Assembly (NCBI GenBank): GCA_016183815.1
Contig: JACPDW010000019.1
Coordinates: 1-32,831, forward strand
From: Flavobacteriia bacterium
GTDB lineage: Bacteria; Bacteroidota; Bacteroidia; Flavobacteriales_D; Crocinitomicaceae
Length of the DNA stretch: 32,831 nucleotides
Reading direction: 5' to 3'
The notes beneath the pieces were generated by a model. That model had not been told where the DNA came from and ran no database searches. It saw only the letters and a program-made list of their open reading frames with translations. How positions within the stretch are numbered: the first letter of the stretch is position 1; each line of letters opens with the position of its first letter. Both the position numbers and the translations under genes were made by a program. This document shows positions 25,970 through 32,524 of the stretch, in pieces.

Positions 25970-26812
25970 TTAATAATCTCCTAATGTTTCCTTCAATTGG
26001 TCTAAAGCTATTTTTAATTGCTCTTGATTAGGAGCTGAACCATGCCATTTATGTGTACCCATCATGTAATCAATCCCTTTGCCCATCTCTGTCTTCATAA
26101 TAATACATATCGGTTTGCCCTTTCCAGTCATTGTCTTAGCTTTCTCAAGGGTTTGAATAATTTCTTTGACATTATGTCCATCCATTTCAAGCACTTCCCA
26201 GCCAAATGCTATCCATTTTTGTGCCAAAGAACCAAGAGAAAGCACATCTTCTACATTGCCGTCAATTTGTTTGCCATTATAATCAATCGTTGCGATTAAA
26301 TTATCAACTTTTTTTGCTGCTGCATACATCGCTGCTTCCCAAATTTGACCTTCTTGTAACTCGCCATCTCCATGCAAAGTATAGACTAAACTTTTATCCT
26401 TATTTAATTTTTTTGCCGTTGCAGCTCCAATTGCGACAGACAATCCTTGTCCTAAAGAGCCAGACGCCATTCTTACACCAGGTAATTTTTTGTCTGTGCT
26501 GGGGTGACCTTGAAGACGACTGCCTAATCTTCTGAAAGTATCTAATTCATTTACAGGAAAATAACCCCTTCTAGCTAAAACACTATAAAATACAGGAGTA
26601 ATATGACCGTTGGATAAAAAAAACAAATCTTCACCCTTGCCGTCCATTGAAAAATGAGAAGGGTCGAGCTGTAAGAGATGAAAATACAAAGTACATAAAA
26701 AATCTGCACAACCTAAAGAACCTCCAGGGTGACCAGAACTCACGTTGGCAACCATTCTAACAATGTCTCTTCTTACCTGACTTGCAATATTTTCAATTTC
26801 CTGTATTTCCAT
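25970..26812 (-). CDS. Transketolase, N-terminal (thiamine-binding) subunit
   Basis: This 280-residue protein corresponds to the pyrimidine-pocket-opposing half of transketolase, which moves two-carbon ketol units in the pentose phosphate pathway. It shows SSGHPGGSLG (25-34), HITPVFYSVLARRG (70-83), QGHPS (101-105), GSLGQGLSVAIGAA (118-131) and the thiamine-diphosphate/Mg motif GDGELQEGQ (148-156) ending near N179 in DYNGKQIDG. Length matches split transketolases, where a second ~310-residue gene supplies the C-terminal half. No such gene is within this window on either side. Unless the partner is elsewhere, the enzyme would be incomplete. Confidence 0.9.
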   Translation of the reverse strand: MEIQEIENIASQVRRDIVRMVANVSSGHPGGSLGCADFLCTLYFHLLQLDPSHFSMDGKGEDLFFLSNGHITPVFYSVLARRGYFPVNELDTFRRLGSRLQGHPSTDKKLPGVRMASGSLGQGLSVAIGAATAKKLNKDKSLVYTLHGDGELQEGQIWEAAMYAAAKKVDNLIATIDYNGKQIDGNVEDVLSLGSLAQKWIAFGWEVLEMDGHNVKEIIQTLEKAKTMTGKGKPICIIMKTEMGKGIDYMMGTHKWHGSAPNQEQLKIALDQLKETLGDY

Positions 26813-26837
26813 AATAATATAATGACAAATTTTTTTT

Positions 26838-26845
26838 CAAAACTA
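26838..26845 (-). promoter_or_regulatory. Possible -7 box of the transketolase-half promoter
   Basis: On the minus strand the bases read TAGTTTTG, matching TAnnTTTG, 25 bases upstream of the ATG at 26812. The -33 element is not evident at standard spacing. Confidence 0.35.
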
Positions 26846-26969
26846 CTAAATTTTGAGCAAATAACATTTGAGGTTTTAATTTTAAGAAACCTTAGAAAAA
26901 GATTTAAGTATTTTTTTGATTAGTTTGTTTTGTTTAAAGTAGATTAAAGTTAAATCAATAACTTGATAT

Positions 26970-27848
26970 TTAGAAAAATATGTCATTATTATATTCGACA
27001 TTTGGCTCTCTTAATAATAACATTTCTATTTCATTTTTGAAACGAAAATCTCCGATTTTTTGTTTGAATGTTGCAGCAGTTTTGGGGTTTTCAATTTCAA
27101 GTTTTCTGTTTTTACTTATTGTCAAAAACTCTTCTTCTTGATCAATTCCTAGAAATCGTCTGTTCGCTAAATTGGCTGCAATGCCTGTTGTTGAGCTACC
27201 TGTAAATGGGTCTAAAATCCAAGCATTTGGTTTTGTTGAAGCCAAAATAAGTCGTGTCAATACCGAAAGTGGCTTTTGTGTCGGGTGTTTACCACAAGAT
27301 TTTTCCCAAGGTGCAATTGCAGGAAGTTTCCAAACGTCTTTCATTTGTTTGTCGTCATTCAATTGCTTCATTAATTCGTAATTGTAATAATGAGGAACTT
27401 TTTCACTTTTTCTTGCCCAAATAATTTGCTCAGTTGAAAAGGTGAAATAACGACAGGAAAAATTTGGAGGCGGATTTGTCTTCTCCCAAGTAATCACATT
27501 TAAAATTTTGAATCCTAATTCTGTTAGTATTTGCCCAACTGAAAAAATATTGTGCATTGTACCACTAATCCAAATGGTGGCATCCTCTTTCATTTTATCA
27601 CGAACTAACGAAAGCCATTTTCGATTGAAGTCATTTACAAACTCAAAACCCTCTGATTTATCCCACTTACCTTTATTAACACTTACAATTTGACCATTTT
27701 GTATGGAAAGACCATTGTTTGATAAAAAATAAGGTGGATCTGCAAAAACCATATCGAACTTGTGCTCAAATTGAGGCAAAAGTTCCATTGTATCCCCTTT
27801 TAAGAGATAGAAGTTTTTGTCTGTTGATTTAAAATAGGGATTAAGCAT
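26970..27848 (-). CDS. DpnA-like adenine-N6 DNA methyltransferase (second methyltransferase of a DpnII/MboI-type system)
   Basis: This 292-residue beta-class methyltransferase has motif IV DPPY (about 41-44) in FADPPYFLSNNG before the AdoMet-binding motif DPFTGSSTTG (~216-225). The stretch FNRKWLSL, TIWISGTMHNI, NPPPNFSCRYF, HYYNYELMKQL, MKDVW and GKHPTQKP closely follows what I recall of pneumococcal DpnA (M.DpnIIB), which methylates adenine in GATC and also acts on single-stranded DNA. Its ATG overlaps the end of the OLD-family gene by 8 bases, making it the last gene of the defence operon. The GATC target is inferred from relatives. All motifs look intact. Confidence 0.92.
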   Translation of the reverse strand: MLNPYFKSTDKNFYLLKGDTMELLPQFEHKFDMVFADPPYFLSNNGLSIQNGQIVSVNKGKWDKSEGFEFVNDFNRKWLSLVRDKMKEDATIWISGTMHNIFSVGQILTELGFKILNVITWEKTNPPPNFSCRYFTFSTEQIIWARKSEKVPHYYNYELMKQLNDDKQMKDVWKLPAIAPWEKSCGKHPTQKPLSVLTRLILASTKPNAWILDPFTGSSTTGIAANLANRRFLGIDQEEEFLTISKNRKLEIENPKTAATFKQKIGDFRFKNEIEMLLLREPNVEYNNDIFF

Positions 27849-29622
27849 TCATTAAAGCTGTTAGAAATATTTTAACTTCAGGATATTTGATATCAAGTAA
27901 TTGTATTTTTTCGATCATCTCTTGATTTCCTTTGATTACAAATAAGTTTGAAATCCCTCCTTTAAACGAATTATCTTTAGTTGATAATTGCAATCCATCA
28001 TCTGGGTTTGCTTCGTTCTTAAGAACATCAAGAATTTCCAATATACCATTGAATCTTAATGATTGATTAGATACCTTTTTTAAAAATGTTTTTTCGTTTA
28101 TTTTTTTAAACCCTTTTTTCTTAGAAAATATTTTATTAGATAATTCAAGAATAATTTCTGGGTAAATTAAATCTTCTATTTCAATATTTGGTTTTGCATT
28201 TTTTTGACCAGTAAATACTGTATTTTGTGCATCAATAACGAAATTATGGGATAATTCTATTTTATCATAAGTTTTATTTTTTAGTTTGTCAAATTGACCA
28301 CGACCCTCTTCATCATTATCATAAAGTAAAACGAATTTAGGTTTATCGCCACTCGGCTCTGTAATTGAGTTGTAATATTCAACATACTTAATATAATTTG
28401 TCACACCTCCAGTTGCTATAATGTTACACATTGGTAATCCAAAGAAATTAGATAATTCGGTAATGTATCGTTTGTCTTCTTCACCTTCAACAATCAAATT
28501 TTTCTTTCCGATTATCAAATTATCTTTATCTTCTATCCCGAGAGTTTCCTTGATTAAAAAAATCGCATCGTCTTTTTTTAGATCCACAAGTTTTGTATCC
28601 AAAACATTTCCCTTCTCGTTTTTCCTTGTTGAAAATTTATTTTCAACACTAAGTTCAAGAAGAAATAGATTTTTCATTTTATAGCCATCAATAAATAAAG
28701 GGCTATGCGTGGTTATGAAAACTTGCGTTTTTTGCGAAAGCTCTTTTAATCTCTCGTTTAATTTTTTTTGTAATCTGGTATGCAAATAAATGTCAGGTTC
28801 ATCAATAATTAAAATGCAATTTTTTCTTGATGATGTAAGTTTTTCAATTATTCTTAAGTTTAAAAGAATATGCCCCAGTCTTTGAAGTCCAGCACCCTTT
28901 GATTTAATTTCTGATTTTGTATCATCTGTTAATACAAAACTGATTTCTTCATTTAAAATTTCTCTAAAGCGGTTAATGTTTTTGGGAACAACAAACTTTA
29001 TTCCCCAAGTATTATGAAATTCTTTAAAAATAGGATCTATCGAATTTGTAAGGTCGTCTAAAACTTCCTGTAATGTATTTCTAGCTTTTTCTAACGATTC
29101 CTTTACTTCGCCTTTTTTACCTTTCATTCTAGAATTACCAAACTCAATATCTAGAAACTTGTCATCAATTAAGTAATTGATTGTTTCAGGAAAAGAAACA
29201 TTGATTGAAGGTAAATAGAAAACGTTAATGCTTTCTAAAAATTTCTCACATTCATTCGAAGCTATTTCGGAGTTGTTTTTTTTTCCACTTATTGCATATT
29301 GTTTGGTTGAGTCGTCAGCAATCTTTTTTATATTGTAATCTTTTGTAATGTAGTATTCTTCATTTTTTTTATCATCTTTAATTCTGATCGAAATTGAAGG
29401 GTAAATTGAAGCTCCCAATGTCATTTGTTTATATTCAGGAACATCTTCTTTAAAAACAAATTCAGTCTTGTCGAAAAATAAGCTTATGGCTCTTAATACA
29501 TTGGTTTTACCAACATTGTTTTGCCCACATATAGTTGAAATATTATAGTCCTCTGTTATAACAAGCTTTAGTTCGTTAATTGACCGATACCTTTTTATTA
29601 AAACTTCAGTAATTTTTATCAT
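27841..29622 (-). CDS. OLD-family ATPase/TOPRIM nuclease
   Basis: This 593-residue protein has an N-terminal ABC-type ATPase with Walker A GQNNVGKT (33-40), a signature-like SKGAGLQRLG (241-250), Walker B CILIIDEP (269-276) and the H-loop in TTHS (304-307). A C-terminal TOPRIM nuclease domain has VEGEED (378-383) and the acidic DND of LLYDNDEEG (432-440). This is the arrangement of OLD (overcoming lysogenization defect) and GajA nucleases. No UvrD-like GajB gene is adjacent, so it is not an ordinary Gabija pair. It sits between the endonuclease and the DpnA-like methyltransferase: its ATG overlaps the ancestral endonuclease stop (ATGA) and its end overlaps the methyltransferase start. A role in phage defence is inferred. 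Confidence 0.9.
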   Translation of the reverse strand: MIKITEVLIKRYRSINELKLVITEDYNISTICGQNNVGKTNVLRAISLFFDKTEFVFKEDVPEYKQMTLGASIYPSISIRIKDDKKNEEYYITKDYNIKKIADDSTKQYAISGKKNNSEIASNECEKFLESINVFYLPSINVSFPETINYLIDDKFLDIEFGNSRMKGKKGEVKESLEKARNTLQEVLDDLTNSIDPIFKEFHNTWGIKFVVPKNINRFREILNEEISFVLTDDTKSEIKSKGAGLQRLGHILLNLRIIEKLTSSRKNCILIIDEPDIYLHTRLQKKLNERLKELSQKTQVFITTHSPLFIDGYKMKNLFLLELSVENKFSTRKNEKGNVLDTKLVDLKKDDAIFLIKETLGIEDKDNLIIGKKNLIVEGEEDKRYITELSNFFGLPMCNIIATGGVTNYIKYVEYYNSITEPSGDKPKFVLLYDNDEEGRGQFDKLKNKTYDKIELSHNFVIDAQNTVFTGQKNAKPNIEIEDLIYPEIILELSNKIFSKKKGFKKINEKTFLKKVSNQSLRFNGILEILDVLKNEANPDDGLQLSTKDNSFKGGISNLFVIKGNQEMIEKIQLLDIKYPEVKIFLTALMNA

Positions 29623-30524
29623 AATAGTATTTTTGTAAATAATCCATCTTTTAACATCTCTAAGTTCATTAAGTAATCAGCCTTATCGAAATACTCTCTT
29701 AATGGCTTTAATGTCGATTTCCAGCCAGCACCATCGGTTATCCAAATGAATTCTATGCCTTGTTTATTCCAATAACGATTCATTTCTATGTATTCTGTAG
29801 CTGTTGATTTAAGTTATTAACCACCACCACCATAAAAATTACATTCAATGAAATATAGTTTGCCATTTTTATTAATTGCAAAATCTAAATTCCTTGACGA
29901 TTTATCTACAACAATATCAATATTCCAGTCTGCTTTTATCTTTTTGGCATTTGCTTGAGCCATATATTTCAGGCCTAAGTTTTGGCAGGTATCAGATACA
30001 AATTCTTCAACGAGGCTCTCCATTAATGTTCCACTTCTGTTCTTTCTGCCATTACTATCTAAACCAACTTCAACGCCTGTTGCAAAATCAACAAGATTTT
30101 TAACTTTTTTGTCTTTCAAGATTTCTCCAATGCCAGAATTAACTACAAAATTTGCCAATTCTTTACATTCTTGTTCTGTCAGCTTTCCTCTGCTAAACGA
30201 ATAGTTTTTATAAATAAAATTCTTAGTGTCAATTAAAATATCAATTGACTTTTCTCTAACTGCAATGAGTGTTGGAAAGGCTTTAACTACTTGAGGATAT
30301 TGTTTTATTAAGTTGTATGCTTCCGTTTCAATATCTTCTTTGCCAATAAGGAAGTTTAAAAGATTCAACTCCTTTTCAATCGGTTCAATATTACTGAATA
30401 CTTTCGCCCAATTAACAAAGTAATCCCATTTAGTGATTTTCTCTTTAAAGCTCTGCGTGATTTTCTCAAATAGCAAATCTTCGTTTTTCAATTTAAGCAG
30501 GTTGCAAAGCTTGTTCATTGGCAT
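29619..30524 (-). pseudogene. DpnII/MboI-type restriction endonuclease, interrupted by two in-frame stops
   Basis: From the ATG at 30524 the frame reads 235 residues matching the DpnII family (GATC-cutting type II enzymes): WDYFVNWAKVFSNI (33-46), NLVDFATGVEVGLDSNGRKNR type block (143-163), and a PD-(D/E)XK-like core with D214 and E227 in FIECNFYGGGG. Two TAA codons (29814-29819) then stop translation. The same frame continues for 64 codons (LKSTATEY, IEFIWITDGAGW, KPLREYF) to a TGA at 29619-29621, and this tail also fits the family, giving a full-length frame of 301 codons plus stop. That TGA overlaps the start of the OLD gene. The start overlaps the upstream methyltransferase by 32 bases. 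The truncated 235-residue product (29817-30524) lacks the conserved C-terminal portion and is probably inactive. Confidence 0.88.
29814..29819 (-). other. Tandem in-frame TAA TAA stops within the endonuclease gene
   Basis: On the minus strand the codons around the break are GGT GGT TAA TAA CTT AAA. From my memory of DpnII, a serine and a lysine occupy these two positions between the glycine run and the conserved leucine. Frame is preserved on both sides, so no insertion or deletion is needed to explain the break. Confidence 0.9.
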
Positions 30525-31413
30525 AATTTGTTATTAATAGTTCTTTCAATGAACCTCTTTTCTCGGGATTTGCATTAATGCTTCGTCTTGCATCTACACG
30601 CTGAATTTTGAAATCAGAATACAAATCGTCAAAGAAATTGTCATTTATATTTTTCCCTTTAACATCAGAATTACTCAAAATCCAACTATGATTTAATACG
30701 TCCAGTTTTGAACAAAAATCTTTCAAGCGAATTTGTTCATTGTCGTTAAAATCGTCTTTAGCGTATGAATTGAAACTTGATGTTTCGCTCAATGGTTTGT
30801 ATGGTGGATCGAAGTAAAATAAAGATTTATTGTTTGCAAAATCAAGGGTTTGCTCAAAATCTCCGCACAAAATTTCTACTTTTTGCAAAGCATTACTTAC
30901 TGCCAAAATGTTTTCCCTGTCGCAAATAGTAGGTTTTTTATAACCGCCCATTGGAACATTATAAAAATTTTTGCTATTCACTCTATACAAACCATTGAAG
31001 CAAGTGCGATTAAGAAAAATAAACAAAGCGGCTTGTCCGCTTTGTTCTTCTTTTCTTGTGTTATACAGGTTTCTTTTTTGGTAGTAATAAAGTTTTTTGT
31101 TTTCTTCGTTACCTTCTAAAGCGTGATATTCGTTTTGTAATATTTCAAGAATTGAAATTAATTCTGACGGTCGTGAAGCAATAGTTTTATAAGTATTTAT
31201 TAAGTCTTCGTTAATGTCGTTAATTACTGCTCTTTCAAGTTTTTGGAAGTTGTTAAGCACCCAAAATAAAACAGCACCGCTTCCAACAAAGGGTTCGATG
31301 TAGGTGAATTTTTTATTTGTAATTTCATAAGGCAATGACTTTTCAATCTCTGCTATGAGTTGGGTTTTCCCACCAGCCCATTTTAAAAAAGGTTTTGCAA
31401 TTCTATTTATCAT
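30493..31413 (-). CDS. D12-class GATC adenine-N6 methyltransferase (DpnM/MboIA/Dam type)
   Basis: This 306-residue alpha-class methyltransferase shows FLKWAGGK (9-16) and EPFVGSGAVLFWVL (40-53) for AdoMet binding. It also has the target-recognition block RTCFNGLYRVNSKNFYNVP (136-154) and catalytic DPPY (202-205) followed by KPLSETSSFNSYA. These are the hallmarks of the Dam/DpnM group, which methylates adenine in GATC and protects DNA from the cognate endonuclease. It starts on the last base of the preceding 80-residue gene's stop (TAATG) and overlaps the endonuclease start by 32 bases. All catalytic motifs appear intact. Confidence 0.95.
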   Translation of the reverse strand: MINRIAKPFLKWAGGKTQLIAEIEKSLPYEITNKKFTYIEPFVGSGAVLFWVLNNFQKLERAVINDINEDLINTYKTIASRPSELISILEILQNEYHALEGNEENKKLYYYQKRNLYNTRKEEQSGQAALFIFLNRTCFNGLYRVNSKNFYNVPMGGYKKPTICDRENILAVSNALQKVEILCGDFEQTLDFANNKSLFYFDPPYKPLSETSSFNSYAKDDFNDNEQIRLKDFCSKLDVLNHSWILSNSDVKGKNINDNFFDDLYSDFKIQRVDARRSINANPEKRGSLKELLITNYANEQALQPA

Positions 31414-31655
31414 TATTTTAGTTGAATTTTAATTTCATTGTAATTTATTTGTTCTATATGAAAAAAGATATTTTTATAATCATTTTTATTACACAGATTA
31501 TTTTTAAATCTTTCCGCTAAACCAAAGACCTCATTATAAGCAACATCACTTCTTTCTCCATCTTCATCTAATTCCCAATCAAATGTTTCTGCCCATTCAA
31601 AAAGCTCTGGAAGAATTTTTTCTTTGTTACTTTCTATTAATATTTTAATATTCAT
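31413..31655 (-). CDS. Small acidic hypothetical protein at the head of the restriction-modification operon
   Basis: This 80-residue protein is not recognised. It has 17 acidic against 10 basic residues, with a dense acidic run near residues 17-37 (WAETFDWELDEDGERSD), no signal peptide, no membrane span and no helix-turn-helix I can see. So it does not look like a classical restriction controller (C) protein. Its ATG overlaps the stop of the cytosine-methyltransferase remnant (ATGA), and its TAA overlaps the Dam-type gene's ATG (TAATG). That coupling at both ends supports it being translated. A DNA-mimic or nuclease-regulating role is possible but is only a guess. Confidence 0.65.
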   Translation of the reverse strand: MNIKILIESNKEKILPELFEWAETFDWELDEDGERSDVAYNEVFGLAERFKNNLCNKNDYKNIFFHIEQINYNEIKIQLK

Positions 31656-31759
31656 ATCTTATACCCCGATGACGCAGATTTTCCGTTCCATCCTTCAAGT
31701 CCAAGACGAAAGCCACCTACACCTGCAAATAATTCTATTACTTTAATTTCTTTTTCCAT
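31652..31759 (-). pseudogene. 35-codon remnant of a cytosine-C5 DNA methyltransferase
   Basis: From the ATG at 31759 the frame reads MEKEIKVIELFAGVGGFRLG and continues LEGWNGKSASSGYKI before a TGA at 31652-31654. This is the N-terminus of a 5-cytosine methyltransferase, with AdoMet-binding motif I (LFAGVGGFRLGLE) intact. Motif IV (PC catalytic loop) and everything after are missing. Sequence beyond the stop does not resume the family in this frame. The TGA overlaps the ATG of the 80-residue gene. It is either a deletion scar left by replacement of one methyltransferase by the GATC system, or a surviving leader peptide for the operon. Confidence 0.85.
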
Positions 31760-31897
31760 TTTAAATTTCTTTATTTGCATTTAACTCTTTCTAAAGTTGC
31801 TTTTTAAAATTTTAAATCAGCTTTTCAACTATGATTTTTTTCAAACAAATGTCAAATAGTTAAATATTTTCTAAGTTAATAAAAATTATTTGATGTA

Positions 31898-31926
31898 CAA
31901 AAATAGTTCTATTATTTTTATTCAAA
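31898..31926 (-). promoter_or_regulatory. Possible promoter of the restriction-modification operon
   Basis: On the minus strand TTTG (31923-31926) is followed after 17 bases by TATTTTTG (31898-31905), matching TAnnTTTG, with slightly short spacing. It lies about 140 bases upstream of the remnant's ATG. The leader in between shows no clear structure. Confidence 0.35.
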
Positions 31927-31998
31927 ATGAAAATTGAACCTGCTATTTTATAAAAGTTAATGATGTGTTAAAATAAATTCTATACTTTACTTTTGTAT

Positions 31999-32006
31999 TA
32001 CCTTTG
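31999..32006 (+). promoter_or_regulatory. Possible -7 box of the DUF1573 gene
   Basis: TACCTTTG matches TAnnTTTG and sits 27 bases before the ATG at 32034. A matching -33 TTTG is not seen. Confidence 0.4.
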
Positions 32007-32033
32007 TTTTGAATAACCAAAAATAGAATCAAA

Positions 32034-32474
32034 ATGAAAAGTTTATTTTTATCAATGTCTTTGTTAGTGGCAGGAATTTTCACTGTTCAAACAACACAAG
32101 CTCAACCAGAAAGTGGTGCTAAAATTGAATTTGAGAAAGAAGTACACGACTATGGGAATCTTAAATATGGTGCAAATGGTACTTGTACTTTTGAATTTAA
32201 AAATACTGGAAATGCTCCTTTAATTATATCTAAAGCTACTGGATCATGTGGTTGTACAGTGCCTTCTTGGCCTAAAGAACCCATCGCACCAGGAGCTAAA
32301 GGCGAAATTACTGTTAAATACGACACAAAACGTTCAGGTCCAATTGCTAAAAGCGTAACCATCACTTCAAATGCGTTAAATGACCCAAATAAAGTGATCA
32401 GAATTAAAGGAACAGTTGGTCCTGCTCCTGAAGGCACTACTCCAACAAATAATGCTGGCCCTTCAAACAATTAA
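32034..32474 (+). CDS. Secreted DUF1573 protein
   Basis: This 146-residue protein has a signal peptide (1-23, ending TTQAQ) and a DUF1573 Ig-like fold: FEKEVHDYGNLKYG, then CTFEFKNTGNAPLIIS, the family-typical SCGCTVPSWPKEPIAPG, GEITVKYDT and a closing KSVTITSN...IRIKG. The C-terminal ~17 residues are a low-complexity Pro/Thr/Asn/Gly tail. DUF1573 proteins are abundant in Bacteroidota and their function is unknown; location is periplasmic or surface by inference. It is a single-gene unit between a TAnnTTTG box and a strong terminator, divergent from the restriction-modification operon. Confidence 0.93.
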   Translation: MKSLFLSMSLLVAGIFTVQTTQAQPESGAKIEFEKEVHDYGNLKYGANGTCTFEFKNTGNAPLIISKATGSCGCTVPSWPKEPIAPGAKGEITVKYDTKRSGPIAKSVTITSNALNDPNKVIRIKGTVGPAPEGTTPTNNAGPSNN

Positions 32475-32493
32475 AATATATACTTTTATTTAT

Positions 32494-32524
32494 AAAAAGG
32501 GGTTGATTTTCAATCCCTTTTTTT
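32494..32524 (+). terminator. Rho-independent terminator of the DUF1573 gene
   Basis: A 13-bp stem (32494-32506 paired with 32510-32522, one G-T wobble) with a 3-base loop begins with an A run and ends in a T run extending to 32524. It lies about 20 bases after the stop codon. Confidence 0.85.

Noticed and set aside
26042-26535. Overlapping plus-strand frames opposite the transketolase half
   Set aside because: They mirror the codons of a well-supported gene and show no protein-like features.
27841-29622. Gabija (GajA-GajB) system
   Set aside because: The OLD-type protein has the right domain order, but no UvrD-like helicase gene is next to it. The helicase at 3093 is of another superfamily and over 24 kb away.
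29817-30524. A naturally short, complete 235-residue endonuclease
   Set aside because: The same frame continues beyond the stops with family-matching sequence and ends in an ATGA overlap with the next gene, so the short form is a truncation.
26822-31850. Direct repeats flanking the restriction-modification operon as insertion target duplication
   Set aside because: The only shared string is a T run followed by CAAA (near 26832 and 31836), which is low complexity; no integrase or tRNA is near.
32150-32470. 106-codon minus-strand frame opposite the DUF1573 gene
   Set aside because: It is an antisense shadow of a clear exported protein with a signal peptide and a family motif.
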